DNA from: Dyella mobilis
GTDB taxonomy: Bacteria; Pseudomonadota; Gammaproteobacteria; Xanthomonadales; Rhodanobacteraceae
Direction of reading: 5' to 3'
Length of the DNA stretch: 64,000 nt
NCBI RefSeq assembly: GCF_016904945.1
Contig: NZ_JADIKF010000040.1
Location: forward strand, 310,001 to 374,000
The position numbers and the translations under genes were made by a program. The notes under the pieces are model-generated. The model worked only from the letters and a program-made list of their open reading frames with translations. It did not search any database and was not told the DNA's origin. Each line of letters opens with the position of its first letter. Position 1 is the stretch's first letter. Shown piece by piece: positions 17,225-27,191 of this stretch.

Positions 17225-18891
17225 GCTGCGGACTCCTGTGCCAGCTTCTGGCCGTCGCGCACCGCCTTGTATTCCCGTGCGGCGCGCACGAAGCCGATGA
17301 ACAGCGGATGGCCGTCGCGTGGCGTGGAGGTGAATTCCGGATGTGCCTGGCAACCGAGGAACCACGGGTGCTTCTGCAAGGGCAGCTCGACGATTTCCAC
17401 CAGCAGATCGTCCATCGACTTGCCGGAGATCACCATGCCCAGGTCCTCGAAGGACTGCCGGTAACGATTGTTGAATTCGTAGCGATGGCGATGGCGCTCG
17501 CGCACCACGTCCTGGCCGTACAGCTGGCGTGCCAGCGTACCGGCCTTCAGGCGGCATTCCTGCGCGCCCAGACGCATGGTGCCGCCCAGGTCGGAGCGCT
17601 CGTTGCGCGTTTCGACCTCACCCGTAGCGGTGGTCCATTCGGTGATCAGCCCGATGACCGGATTGGGCGTATGACGATCGTTCTCGCTGGAATCGGCGTC
17701 GCCCAGGCCGGCCACGTTGCGGGCGAAATCCACCACCGCCGCATGCATGCCGTAGCAGATGCCGAAATACGGTACGCCGTGCTCCCGCGCATGTTTGGCG
17801 GCGAGGATCTTGCCCTCGAAACCGCGCTTGCCGAAGCCGCCGGGCACCAGGATCGCGTCGACACCGCCCAGCACGTTGGCGGCACCGTCCGCCTCGATCT
17901 GCTCGGAATCGATCCACTTCAGGTTCACCCGCGCCTGTTGCTTGATGCCACCGTGGCGCAAGGCCTCGCCCAACGACTTGTAGGCATCCTTGTGTTCGAC
18001 GTATTTACCGACGATGGCGACGGTGACTTCATCCTTCGGATGCTCCACTGCCTCGACCGTGCGCTGCCAGCCCGAAAGGTCGGCCGGCTTGGCGTCCAGG
18101 CCGAGCTTCTTGACGACGATGTCGTCCAGTCCCTGCTGGTGCAGCCACAACGGCTGCTTGTAGATGATGTCCACGTCGGCCGCGCTGATCACTGCCTGTT
18201 CCGGGACGTTGGTGAACAAAGCGATCTTGCGGCGCTCGCCGTCGGGCAGCGGCTGTTCGCAGCGGCACAGCAGGATATCCGGCTGGATACCGATGGAGCG
18301 CAGCTCCTTCACCGAATGCTGGGTCGGCTTGGTTTTGATCTCGCCGGCCGCCTTGATATAGGGCACCAGGGTGAGATGCATGAACAGGCACTTCTCCGGG
18401 CCGTGCTCGATGCGCAACTGGCGGATCGCCTCAAGGAACGGCAGGGATTCGATATCGCCCACCGTGCCGCCGATCTCGACCAGGGCCACGTCGAAGCCGC
18501 GGGTGGCCTCGTGGATGCAGTGCTTGATCTCGTCGGTGATGTGCGGGATGACCTGAACGGTGGCGCCCAGGTAGTCGCCCCGGCGCTCCTTGCGGATCAC
18601 CGATTCATAGATCTTGCCGGTGGTAATGGAATTCTTGCCGGTCAGACGGGTGTGGACGAAACGCTCGTAATGGCCGAGGTCCAGGTCGGTCTCAGCGCCG
18701 TCGTCGGTCACATAGACCTCGCCGTGCTGGAAGGGACTCATGGTGCCCGGATCCACATTGATGTACGGATCGAGCTTCATCATGGTGACCGAGAGGCCGC
18801 GCGCCTCGAGGATGGACGCGAGCGAAGCCGCCGCGATGCCCTTGCCAAGTGAGGACACCACACCGCCAGTGACGAAAATCAGGGGGGTCAT
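17221..18891 (-). CDS. pyrG: CTP synthase
   Basis: A 556-residue CTP synthase that aminates UTP with glutamine and ATP. The N-terminal synthetase domain starts with TPLIFVTGGVVSSLGKGIAAAS (P-loop) and includes KLDPYINVDPGTMSPFQHGEV and EIGGTVGDIES. The C-terminal class-I glutaminase has LVPGGFGKRGFEGK and the catalytic cysteine in FGICYGMHAAVV, with HPEFTSTPRDGHPLF carrying the His/Glu pair. GICYGM instead of the usual GICLGM fits Xanthomonadales sequences I remember. The ORF extends upstream to 19050 but only 18891 matches the family start. Confidence 0.97.
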   Translation of the reverse strand: MTPLIFVTGGVVSSLGKGIAAASLASILEARGLSVTMMKLDPYINVDPGTMSPFQHGEVYVTDDGAETDLDLGHYERFVHTRLTGKNSITTGKIYESVIRKERRGDYLGATVQVIPHITDEIKHCIHEATRGFDVALVEIGGTVGDIESLPFLEAIRQLRIEHGPEKCLFMHLTLVPYIKAAGEIKTKPTQHSVKELRSIGIQPDILLCRCEQPLPDGERRKIALFTNVPEQAVISAADVDIIYKQPLWLHQQGLDDIVVKKLGLDAKPADLSGWQRTVEAVEHPKDEVTVAIVGKYVEHKDAYKSLGEALRHGGIKQQARVNLKWIDSEQIEADGAANVLGGVDAILVPGGFGKRGFEGKILAAKHAREHGVPYFGICYGMHAAVVDFARNVAGLGDADSSENDRHTPNPVIGLITEWTTATGEVETRNERSDLGGTMRLGAQECRLKAGTLARQLYGQDVVRERHRHRYEFNNRYRQSFEDLGMVISGKSMDDLLVEIVELPLQKHPWFLGCQAHPEFTSTPRDGHPLFIGFVRAAREYKAVRDGQKLAQESAA

Positions 18892-18954
18892 GGAAAGCAG
18901 CCGTGCTGGAAATCGGCATTTTAGCGGCAGATCGCTCCAGCCGCGAGGTATTCC

Positions 18955-19098
18955 ATGAACAATGTCGAAAATTATTTCATCAGCGCCGTCGTAGAGGCCG
19001 CCCTGCCCCTGGCCGCCCGGCGGGGTCGTCCGGTCAAGTCCCTGAGCCAAAGCCCCCAGGGCGCCGCAGGCATCTCAAAAAAAACGCCGCCCCGGTGA
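18955..19098 (+). CDS. Possible small protein, 47 residues
   Basis: An ATG at 18955 with GAGG six bases upstream opens a 47-codon frame beginning MNNVENYFISAVVEAALPLA and ending in the stem of the cyo terminator. Third codon positions are mostly G or C, as in real genes here. It diverges from pyrG. I recognise no family, and overlap with a terminator argues against it, so this is only a candidate. Confidence 0.22.
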   Translation: MNNVENYFISAVVEAALPLAARRGRPVKSLSQSPQGAAGISKKTPPR

Positions 19099-19108
19099 GG
19101 GGCGGCGT
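19077..19108 (-). terminator. Rho-independent terminator of the cyo operon
   Basis: A perfect ten-base-pair stem, ACGCCGCCCC (19084-19093) with GGGGCGGCGT (19099-19108), loop GGTGA. On the minus strand it is followed by a run of eight T (19077-19084), just past the cyoD stop. Confidence 0.92.
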
Positions 19109-19121
19109 CTCGGAGGGCTTC

Positions 19122-19493
19122 TCAACCGATGCTGCCGGAAGACATCTGCATGGACGAGGGGATCATGTACGCGTTCATGTTGTGCATCACCCAGAGCGAA
19201 CCGACCACCACAATGGCGATGATCAGCAAGGTGAACACACCGATGGAAAGATTGTCGCGCTGTCCCGGCGCTGCACTCATGTGCAGGAAGAACACCAGTT
19301 GCACCAGCAGCTGAGCAACGCAAAACACCACGATGCCCGGCATGACCAGATGCTGGGGCACCGCCCCGCTCATCACGCAACCGAACGACAGGACCGTGAG
19401 AATCAGCGACAGCACGAAGCCGATGACATAGGTCTTCAGGCTGCCATGGGCGCCATGCGCGTGGGCATCAGAGTGACCGTGTTGACTGGCCAT
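19122..19493 (-). CDS. cyoD: Cytochrome bo ubiquinol oxidase subunit IV
   Basis: A 123-residue membrane protein with three hydrophobic helices (YVIGFVLSLILTVLSFGCVM, MPGIVVFCVAQLLVQLVFFLHM, VFTLLIIAIVVVGSLWVM), matching CyoD, which helps assemble the copper centre of the oxidase. It has a His-rich cytoplasmic N-terminus (HGHSDAHAHGAHG). It is the last gene of cyoABCD, two bases after cyoC. No cyoE (heme O synthase) follows in the window. Confidence 0.93.
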   Translation of the reverse strand: MASQHGHSDAHAHGAHGSLKTYVIGFVLSLILTVLSFGCVMSGAVPQHLVMPGIVVFCVAQLLVQLVFFLHMSAAPGQRDNLSIGVFTLLIIAIVVVGSLWVMHNMNAYMIPSSMQMSSGSIG

Positions 19494-19495
19494 GG

Positions 19496-20122
19496 TTAGA
19501 GCACTCCCAACAGATACACGAAACTAAACACGCAAATCCACACCAGGTCCAGGAAGTGCCAGAAGAGGCTCAGGCACGACAGGCGGCGCTGCACCACGTC
19601 ATTGAGTCCGAACTTGCCCACCATGTGCATCATTGCCACCAGCCAGATCAGGCCGCTGGTCACGTGCAGGCCGTGCGTGCCAACCAGGGTGAAGTAAGCC
19701 GAAAGGAAGGCGCTGTGGCTGGGGCCCGCGTTCTCGACCGTGATCAGGTGATGGAATTCGTAGACTTCCATGCCCACGAAGCCGGCACCGAACAGGAACG
19801 TGACGAACAACCAGGCGATCACCTTGCCGCGACTGCCGGCACGCACGTTGAGCATGGCCAGGCCGAAGGTGAAGCTGCTGATCAACAGCAACATGGTTTC
19901 GCCGAACACGTATTTCAGGTCGAACAATTCCTTGCCCGACGGGCCACCTGCCGTGGCATGCGACAACGCCGCGAAGGTGGCGAACAGGCCCGAGAAAATC
20001 AGGCAGTCGCTCATCAGATAGATCCAGAACCCCAGCAGGGTCTTGGAGCCGTCGTCGTGATGCTCGTGCCCATGGGCGTCGCCGTGCGCGACGCCGTGGT
20101 TAGCGGTAATAGAGGTACTCAT
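19496..20122 (-). CDS. cyoC: Cytochrome bo ubiquinol oxidase subunit III
   Basis: A 208-residue five-helix protein of the heme-copper oxidase subunit III family. Signatures are LGFWIYLMSDCLIFSGLFATF, FLFGAGFVGMEVYEFHHLI, FLSAYFTLVGTHGLHVTSGLIWL and SLFWHFLDLVWICVFSFVYL. The N-terminus is His/Asp-rich. It lies three bases after cyoB in the operon. Confidence 0.96.
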   Translation of the reverse strand: MSTSITANHGVAHGDAHGHEHHDDGSKTLLGFWIYLMSDCLIFSGLFATFAALSHATAGGPSGKELFDLKYVFGETMLLLISSFTFGLAMLNVRAGSRGKVIAWLFVTFLFGAGFVGMEVYEFHHLITVENAGPSHSAFLSAYFTLVGTHGLHVTSGLIWLVAMMHMVGKFGLNDVVQRRLSCLSLFWHFLDLVWICVFSFVYLLGVL

Positions 20123-20125
20123 GGA

Positions 20126-22141
20126 TTAAGCCACCTTCTGGCCGGCCGATGCCGGATCCACGTTTTCGATCAGCTTGTGCAGCGGCACCAGGCGTGCGCG
20201 CTCGATCTTTTCGACTTCGGCACCCGGCACGTAGTAATCCACGTCCGTGTTGTAGGCGCGGGCGACGAACGTGCCGACCATGCCCACCAGGCCGACGATC
20301 GCAAGCCACCAGATGTGCCAGATCAGCGCAAAGCCCATCACCGTGCCGAACGCCGCCATGATCAAGCCGGCGCCGGTGTTGCGCGGCATGTGGATGTCGG
20401 CGTAGTGCTGGTGCTGCTTGTAGGCGCGCTTGTGTTCCTTGTCGGCCCAGAACTGATCCAGCTCTTCCACTTCCGGCAACACGGCAAAGTTGTAGAACGG
20501 AGCCGGCGAACTGGTGGCCCATTCCAGCGTACGGCCACCCCACGGGTCGCCGGTCAGATCGCGGTTGGCAGCGCGGTTGCGAATGCTCACGGCGAACTGC
20601 AGCAGCATGAAACCGATGCCCAGCGCGATGATGCCCGCGCCAACGGCCGCCACGATCAGGTAAGGCTGCCAGGCCGGATTCGCATAGTGGTTCATGCGGC
20701 GGGTCATGCCCATCAGGCCAAGCACGTACAGCGGCATGAAGGCCATGTAGAAACCGACCACCCAGCACCAGAACGAAGCCTTGCCCCAACGCTCTTCCAA
20801 CTTGAAGCCGAAAGCCTTCGGCCACCAGTAGTTGATCGCAGCAAACAGGCCGAACAGCACGCCGCCGATGATCACGTTGTGGAAGTGCGCGATCAGGAAC
20901 AGGCTGTTGTGCAGCACGAAGTCCGCACCCGGCACCGCCATCAGCACGCCGGTCATGCCACCGATGGTGAAGGTGACCATGAACGCCACCGTCCACATCA
21001 TCGGCAAGGTGAAGCGGATGCGGCCGCGGTACATGGTGAACAGCCAGTTGAACAGCTTCACGCCGGTCGGGATCGAGATGATCATCGTCGTGATGCCGAA
21101 GAAGGCATTCACGTCGGCGCCCGAGCCCATGGTGAAGAAGTGATGCAGCCACACGATGAACGACAGCACGCCGATACCGGCCGTGGCGTACACCATCGAC
21201 TTGTAGCCGAACAGCGGCTTGCCGGAGAACGTAGCGACCACTTCCGAGAACACGCCAAAGCACGGCAGGATCAGGATGTACACCTCGGGGTGGCCCCAGA
21301 TCCAGATCAGGTTGACGTACAGCATGGCGTTGCCGCCAAGCTCATTGGTGAAGAAGTGCATATCCAGGTAGCGGTCGGCCGCCAGCAGCGCCAGCGCCAC
21401 CGTTAGCACCGGGAAGGCCGCCACGATCAGGATGTTGGTGACCAGCGCCGTCCAGGTGAACACCGGCATCTGCATCAGCTTCATGCCCGGCGTGCGCATC
21501 TTCAAAATGGTGACGACGAAGTTGATACCGCTCAGCGTCGTTCCCAGGCCCGATAGCTGCAAGGCCCATATGTAGTAATCCACACCTACCGATGGACTGA
21601 ACTTCAGCTCCGACAGCGGCGGATAGGCCAGCCAGCCGGTGGCGGCGAAGTCGCCGATGAACATCGACAGCATCACCAGCACCACGCCCGAAGCGGTGAG
21701 CCAGAAGCTGAGCGAGTTCAGGAACGGATACGCCACGTCGCGCGCGCCAATCTGCAGCGGCACGACCAGGTTCATCAGGCCCACCACGAACGGCATGGCC
21801 ACGAAGAAGATCATGATCACGCCGTGGGCGCTGAAGATCTGGTCATAGTGGTGCGGCGGCAGGAAGCCGGCCGCATCGTTGGCGGCCATCGCCTGCTGCG
21901 CGCGCATCATGATGGCGTCGGCAAAGCCGCGCAGCAGCATGACCGTCGCCAGGATGCCGTACATGATGCCGATGCGCTTGTGGTCCACCGTGGTGAACCA
22001 TTCACTCCACAGGTAGCCCCACTTGCGCGTGAAAGTCAGCCAGCCAAGCAGCGCCGCGCCGAGAAGGGCTACGACCAGGCCGGTACCCATGATGATCGGC
22101 TGATCGAAAGGGATAGCCGATAGAGAAAGTTTTCCGAACAT
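20126..22141 (-). CDS. cyoB: Cytochrome bo ubiquinol oxidase subunit I
   Basis: A 671-residue catalytic subunit of the proton-pumping quinol oxidase. It has the low- and high-spin heme and copper ligands in the usual motifs: FSAHGVIMIFFVAMPF, IWIWGHPEVYILILPCFGVFSE (the His-Tyr copper-B ligand pair), WLHHFFTMG and FLIAHFHNVIIGG. Length equals the E. coli protein. It oxidises ubiquinol in the inner membrane and reduces oxygen to water. Three bases separate it from cyoA. Confidence 0.98.
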   Translation of the reverse strand: MFGKLSLSAIPFDQPIIMGTGLVVALLGAALLGWLTFTRKWGYLWSEWFTTVDHKRIGIMYGILATVMLLRGFADAIMMRAQQAMAANDAAGFLPPHHYDQIFSAHGVIMIFFVAMPFVVGLMNLVVPLQIGARDVAYPFLNSLSFWLTASGVVLVMLSMFIGDFAATGWLAYPPLSELKFSPSVGVDYYIWALQLSGLGTTLSGINFVVTILKMRTPGMKLMQMPVFTWTALVTNILIVAAFPVLTVALALLAADRYLDMHFFTNELGGNAMLYVNLIWIWGHPEVYILILPCFGVFSEVVATFSGKPLFGYKSMVYATAGIGVLSFIVWLHHFFTMGSGADVNAFFGITTMIISIPTGVKLFNWLFTMYRGRIRFTLPMMWTVAFMVTFTIGGMTGVLMAVPGADFVLHNSLFLIAHFHNVIIGGVLFGLFAAINYWWPKAFGFKLEERWGKASFWCWVVGFYMAFMPLYVLGLMGMTRRMNHYANPAWQPYLIVAAVGAGIIALGIGFMLLQFAVSIRNRAANRDLTGDPWGGRTLEWATSSPAPFYNFAVLPEVEELDQFWADKEHKRAYKQHQHYADIHMPRNTGAGLIMAAFGTVMGFALIWHIWWLAIVGLVGMVGTFVARAYNTDVDYYVPGAEVEKIERARLVPLHKLIENVDPASAGQKVA

Positions 22142-22144
22142 GGC

Positions 22145-23071
22145 CTACTCCGCAGCCTTGGCGTGATCGTTGTGCGAGGGGATGGCGTTGGCTTGCGCAG
22201 GCTCGGAGCCGATCTTGTCCATCTTCATGTCGCCCATGTACTGGGCGATGATGCTGTCGAACAGGCCAGGCTTGACGTTGGCGTAATACGTCACCGGAAC
22301 CTTTTCGCTGGGCTGTGCCAATGCGTGGTAGGACTGATCGTCGAGGTTGAGCTGGCTGGCCTTGGCCTTATTGATCCAATCCTGGAAGCCCTGCTGAGAC
22401 GTCGCAATCGCCGTGAAATGCATGTCGGAGAAGCCCGCGCCACTGTAATTGCTGGACAGCCCCGCATAACTGCCAGGCTCGTTCGCAATCAGGTGCAGCT
22501 TCGTCTCCATGCCGGCCATGGCGTAGATCTGACTGCCGAGCTGCGGGATGAAGAAGGCATTCATCACCGAATCGGACGTGATCTGGAAATTCACCGGAAC
22601 GTTGGCCGGAAACGCCAGTTCATTGACGCTGGCCACGCCGTAGTCCGGATAAATGAAAACCCATTTCCAATCCGTTGCCACGACCTGCACCGTGATCGGC
22701 TTGGCTTGCGCCTGCAGCGGCTTGTACGGATCGAGGTCGTGCGTGGTGCGCCAGGTGATCGTCGCGAGAATCGCGATGATGATGCACGGAATGGTCCACA
22801 CCACCGCCTCGATGGCGGTCGAATGCGACCACTTCGGGGCGTAGGTCGCCTTGGTGTTGGAGGCGCGGTAGCGCCAGGCGAAAAACAGGGTCATGAAAAT
22901 GACGGGGACCACGACCAGCAGCATCAAGCCCGTGGCAATCAGGATCAGAGACTTCTCCTGCATGCCTACGTCACCTTTCGGGGACAGGACTTCCAAGTTG
23001 CAACCGCCGAGAAATACGGTCATGCCTACACATGCCCAGCGCAAGGCCGAGACGAGGGAACGCTTGTTCAC
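22145..23071 (-). CDS. cyoA: Cytochrome bo ubiquinol oxidase subunit II (lipoprotein)
   Basis: A 308-residue subunit II. The signal peptide ends with FLGGC, making Cys24 a lipid-modified residue as in E. coli CyoA. Two transmembrane helices follow (LILIATGLMLLVVVPVIFMT and a second near residue 90), then the periplasmic cupredoxin domain with QLGSQIYAMAGMETKLHLIA. The copper-A ligands are absent, as expected for a quinol rather than cytochrome c oxidase. It starts with GTG (23069-23071), preceded by AAGAG. First gene of the operon. Confidence 0.96.
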   Translation of the reverse strand: MNKRSLVSALRWACVGMTVFLGGCNLEVLSPKGDVGMQEKSLILIATGLMLLVVVPVIFMTLFFAWRYRASNTKATYAPKWSHSTAIEAVVWTIPCIIIAILATITWRTTHDLDPYKPLQAQAKPITVQVVATDWKWVFIYPDYGVASVNELAFPANVPVNFQITSDSVMNAFFIPQLGSQIYAMAGMETKLHLIANEPGSYAGLSSNYSGAGFSDMHFTAIATSQQGFQDWINKAKASQLNLDDQSYHALAQPSEKVPVTYYANVKPGLFDSIIAQYMGDMKMDKIGSEPAQANAIPSHNDHAKAAE

Positions 23072-23314
23072 GAACGACTCTTAAAATGAGGAAGACGAAT
23101 TGGGATTTGTCGTGGGGACGACTTCACAAGGATATCGCGCCGCAGCAAGTCGTGACTAGCCCGAGACAGAATGCCGCGGCTGTCGCGGCCGCGTAATACC
23201 TCGCGTCCGATGTCAACCATCGCCTGCGAAGGCGAACCAGAAAGCGAGCAAAACCACTGCAACCCCTGGATTTTTTGACGCACATACGCTAGGCGCAACT
23301 GCTAACATGCGGCA

Positions 23315-25114
23315 ATGACCACGCCCATCCCCGCCCGCATTGCCGCCCTGCGCGAATCCATGGCTCGCCACGGTGTCGCCGCCTGCCTCGTTCCTACTGC
23401 AGATCCGCATTTGTCCGAATACCTGCCCGCGCACTGGCAGGCTCGCGAGTGGCTGTCCGGCTTCAACGGTTCGGCCGGCACGTTGCTGGTAACGGCCACC
23501 GATGCCGGCGTATGGACTGACTCGCGCTATTTCGCACAGGCCGAACAACAATTGGCCGGCAGCGGCATCGCCTTGATGAAACAAAAGGTTTCGCATGCGC
23601 CGGAGCACCTCAACTGGTTGCAGCAACACCTGCACCACGGTGATGTGGTAGCCGTGGCTGGCGACAGCGTCTCGCTCGCTATGCAGCGTCAGATCGAACG
23701 CCTGCTTGGCGGCGCCGGCATCACGCTGCGCGTGGACCAGGATCTTCCCGCGACGATCTGGCCCGAGCGCCCCACCTTGCCGAAGGCACCGGTCACCGAA
23801 CACGCCTTGAGCTATGCTGGTGCGTCGCGCGAAGAGAAGTTCAACAAGCTTCGCCATGCGCTGCGCAAACAGCACGCCACCCACCACCTGATCTCCAGCC
23901 TGGACGATATCGCCTGGCTGACCAACCTTCGCGGCAGCGACGTGGAGTGCAATCCGGTATTTCTTGCACACCTGCTGGTCGAAACGGCCGGCGCCGCGAC
24001 ACTGCTCGTCGATCGCGGCAAGCTCAACGACAACCTGGTGGCCGCCCTGGCTGGCGACCGCATCCGCATTGCCGATTACGCCACGCTCGGCGATGCCCTG
24101 GGCGAACTCGGCCGCGATGATGCGCTGCTGTTTGATCCGGGCCGGGTGGTCAGCGCAGTCCTGCAATCGGTGAAGCCGGAGGTGAAGCGCATCGAAGGCG
24201 CCAATCCCTCGACCGCCTTCAAGGCAATCAAGAGCAAGACCGAGCTCACGCACATCCGCGAGGTGATGCGTCGCGACGGTGCCGCCTTGGTGCGCGCCTT
24301 CCGCCGACTGGAGGAACGGCTTGCAGCAGGCATGACGCAGACCGAGCTGGATGTCGATACGTTGCTACGCGAAGAGCGCTCTGCCCAGCCCGATTTCATC
24401 GGCGAGAGCTTTTCCACCATCGCCGGCTACATGGAGAACGGCGCCCTGCCGCACTATCGCGCCACGCCCGAAGCGCACAACACCTTGCAACGCCACGGCC
24501 TGCTGCTGATCGACTCGGGCGGCCAATACCTTGGCGGCACCACCGACATCACCCGCGTACTGGCATTGGGACCGACCACGTCCGAACAACGGCGCGACGC
24601 CACACTGGTCATGAAGGGCATGATCGCCCTGTCGCGCGCGCGCTTCCCCAAGGGCGCGAGCGGCCCGCAGCTCGATGCGTTGGCCCGCGCGCCCTTATGG
24701 GCGGCCGGCATGGACTACGGGCACGGCACCGGGCACGGCGTGGGTTATTTCCTCAATGTGCACGAAGGCCCGCAGGGCATCCGACCGCCTATTGCCGGCG
24801 GCGCCCTGGTGCCACTGGAGCCCGGCATGATCAGCTCGATCGAACCGGGCCTATACAAGCCTGCCCGCCACGGCATCCGCCACGAAAATCTCGCCGTGGT
24901 GGTCGAGGCCGACCAGACCGAGTTTGGCGAGTTCTACGCTTTCGAAACCCTCACCCTGTGCCCGTTCGACCGCCGGGCGCTGGAACCGGGCCTGCTCAAC
25001 CCCGATGAACGCGCCTGGCTGGACGATTACCATGCCTCCGTGCGCGCGGCGCTTTCGCCGCTGCTGGAGGACGCAGACCTGGCATGGCTGGAAAAACACT
25101 GCGCGCCGCTTTGA
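23315..25114 (+). CDS. M24B family Xaa-Pro aminopeptidase
   Basis: A 599-residue three-domain aminopeptidase similar to eukaryotic APP1 rather than the shorter E. coli PepP. Two creatinase-like N-terminal domains (RIAALRESMARHGVAACLVPTADPHLSEY; DDIAWLTNLRGSDVECNPVFLAH) precede the pita-bread domain. The metal ligands are visible: Asp in LLIDSGGQYLGGTTDITR (two Asp), His in GHGTGHGVG, Glu in SSIEPGLY and Glu in RHENLAVV. It would remove N-terminal residues before proline. It is a single gene diverging from cyo. Confidence 0.93.
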   Translation: MTTPIPARIAALRESMARHGVAACLVPTADPHLSEYLPAHWQAREWLSGFNGSAGTLLVTATDAGVWTDSRYFAQAEQQLAGSGIALMKQKVSHAPEHLNWLQQHLHHGDVVAVAGDSVSLAMQRQIERLLGGAGITLRVDQDLPATIWPERPTLPKAPVTEHALSYAGASREEKFNKLRHALRKQHATHHLISSLDDIAWLTNLRGSDVECNPVFLAHLLVETAGAATLLVDRGKLNDNLVAALAGDRIRIADYATLGDALGELGRDDALLFDPGRVVSAVLQSVKPEVKRIEGANPSTAFKAIKSKTELTHIREVMRRDGAALVRAFRRLEERLAAGMTQTELDVDTLLREERSAQPDFIGESFSTIAGYMENGALPHYRATPEAHNTLQRHGLLLIDSGGQYLGGTTDITRVLALGPTTSEQRRDATLVMKGMIALSRARFPKGASGPQLDALARAPLWAAGMDYGHGTGHGVGYFLNVHEGPQGIRPPIAGGALVPLEPGMISSIEPGLYKPARHGIRHENLAVVVEADQTEFGEFYAFETLTLCPFDRRALEPGLLNPDERAWLDDYHASVRAALSPLLEDADLAWLEKHCAPL

Positions 25115-25256
25115 ACGCATCGCCCCGGAAAGACGGCCGGGGCGAGCAGCCAGGCCGACTCGGCTCACCAGTTGCGCCGCCGAAAGTATCAACGCATCTT
25201 GACCTTCCAGGTCCAGCCGACCATTCTCCCGCGCCAGCCTATATGACTTTTCCAGC

Positions 25257-27146
25257 ATGAGCAGTCGCTACAACGCCGCCGACATCGAAGTCCTCTCCGG
25301 CCTTGACCCGGTCAAGCGCCGTCCCGGCATGTACACCGACACCACGCGCCCGAACCATCTGGCGCAAGAGGTCATCGACAACTCGGTGGACGAAGCCCTG
25401 GCCGGCCACGCCAAGTCGATCGAGGTGATCGTTCACACCGACGGCTCGGTGGAAGTCTCCGACGACGGTCGCGGCATGCCGGTGGACATTCACCCGGACG
25501 AAGGCATCCCGGGTGTCGAGCTGATCCTGACCCGCCTGCATGCCGGCGGCAAATTCTCCGGCAAGAATTACAACTTCTCCGGCGGCCTGCACGGCGTGGG
25601 CGTGTCGGTGGTGAATGCGCTGTCGAGCAAGGTGGAGGTCACCATCCGCCGCGACGGCAACGAATACCGCATGGTTTTCGCCGACGGCGACCGCATCAGT
25701 CCGCTGGAAACCATCGGCACGGTGCCGAAGAAGAAAACCGGCACCACCGTGCGCTTCTGGGCTGATCCGAAATACTTCGATACGCCGAAAATCTCGCTCT
25801 CCAAGCTCAAGCACCTGTTGCGCGCCAAGGCCGTGCTTTGCGCCGGTCTCAACGTCAAGCTCACCGACGAGGCGACCGGTGAAGTCAGCGAGTGGTATTT
25901 CGAAGATGGGCTGCGCGATTATCTGCGCGGCGAACTCGACGGTGCCGAATGCCTGCCTGCCGACCTGTTCGTGCACCACGTCGCGCGCGACACGGAAGGC
26001 CTCGATGTCGCCCTCACCTGGCTGCCGGAAGGCGAGCTGGTGCAGGAAAGCTACGTCAACCTCATTCCCACCGTGCAGGGCGGTACGCACGTCAACGGCC
26101 TGCGCACCGGCCTCACCAATGCGGTGCGAGAGTTCTGCGACATCCGCAACCTGCTGCCGCGCGGCGTGAAACTGGCGCCGGAAGACGTGTGGGAACGCCT
26201 CGCTTTCGTGCTTTCAGCCAAGCTGCAAGACCCGCAGTTTGCCGGACAGACCAAAGAACGCTTGTCCTCGCGCAACGCCGCCGCCCTGGTGGAAGGCGTG
26301 GTGCACGATGCCTTCAGCTTGTGGTTGAACCAGCACGTGGATCTGGGCGAGCGCATCGCGCAATTGGCGATCGAGCGCGCCAGCGCGCGCCTGAAAGCCG
26401 CCAAGCAGGTCGTGCGCAAGAAGATCACCCAAGGCCCCGCCCTGCCCGGCAAGCTCGCCGACTGCACGGCTACCGACCTTACCCGCACCGAGCTGTTCCT
26501 GGTGGAGGGCGATTCGGCCGGCGGCAGCGCCAAGCAGGCGCGCGACAAGGAATTCCAGGCCATCCTGCCGTTGCGCGGCAAGATCCTGAACACCTGGGAA
26601 GTGGAATCCACTTCGGTGCTCGCATCGGAAGAAGTACACAATCTCGCCGTAGCGATCGGCTGCGATCCGGGCAAAGACGACTTGACCGGCCTGCGCTACG
26701 GCAAGGTCGTGATCCTGGCCGACGCCGATTCCGACGGCCTGCACATCGCCACTTTGCTTAGTGCGCTCTTCCTGCGCCACTTCCCTGCACTGGTGCGCGA
26801 AGGCCACATTTTCGTGGCAATGCCGCCGCTGTTCCGCGTCGACGTGGGCAAACAGGTGTTCTATTGCCTGGATGAAAACGAAAAGGCCGCCATGCTTCAA
26901 CGCATTGAGCGTGAAAAGATCAAGGGCCAGGTCACCGTCACGCGCTTCAAGGGCCTGGGCGAAATGAACCCCTCCCAGTTGCGCGAATCCACCATTTATC
27001 CGGATACGCGCCGACTGGTGCAGCTGACGGTGGAAGACAGCGAAGGCACCGCCAAGCTGATGGACATGCTCCTGGCCAAGAAGCGCTCCAGCGACCGAAA
27101 GAGCTGGCTGGAAGAAAAAGGCGACCTCGCCACACTGGAAGTCTGA
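25257..27146 (+). CDS. parE: DNA topoisomerase IV subunit B
   Basis: A 629-residue GHKL ATPase subunit that drives decatenation of daughter chromosomes with ParC. The N-terminal ATPase contains EVIDNSVDEALAGH and DGRGMPVDIHPDEGIPGVEL. The TOPRIM region has ELFLVEGDSAGGSAKQARD with the catalytic Glu, and DADSDGLHIATLL with the metal-binding Asp residues. The length and the lack of the long GyrB insertion identify ParE. parC is not in the window. Confidence 0.97.
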   Translation: MSSRYNAADIEVLSGLDPVKRRPGMYTDTTRPNHLAQEVIDNSVDEALAGHAKSIEVIVHTDGSVEVSDDGRGMPVDIHPDEGIPGVELILTRLHAGGKFSGKNYNFSGGLHGVGVSVVNALSSKVEVTIRRDGNEYRMVFADGDRISPLETIGTVPKKKTGTTVRFWADPKYFDTPKISLSKLKHLLRAKAVLCAGLNVKLTDEATGEVSEWYFEDGLRDYLRGELDGAECLPADLFVHHVARDTEGLDVALTWLPEGELVQESYVNLIPTVQGGTHVNGLRTGLTNAVREFCDIRNLLPRGVKLAPEDVWERLAFVLSAKLQDPQFAGQTKERLSSRNAAALVEGVVHDAFSLWLNQHVDLGERIAQLAIERASARLKAAKQVVRKKITQGPALPGKLADCTATDLTRTELFLVEGDSAGGSAKQARDKEFQAILPLRGKILNTWEVESTSVLASEEVHNLAVAIGCDPGKDDLTGLRYGKVVILADADSDGLHIATLLSALFLRHFPALVREGHIFVAMPPLFRVDVGKQVFYCLDENEKAAMLQRIEREKIKGQVTVTRFKGLGEMNPSQLRESTIYPDTRRLVQLTVEDSEGTAKLMDMLLAKKRSSDRKSWLEEKGDLATLEV

Positions 27147-27191
27147 CAGCCTTTGCCTTCAATGAAGACAAAAGCTGAGCCGCACCACTGA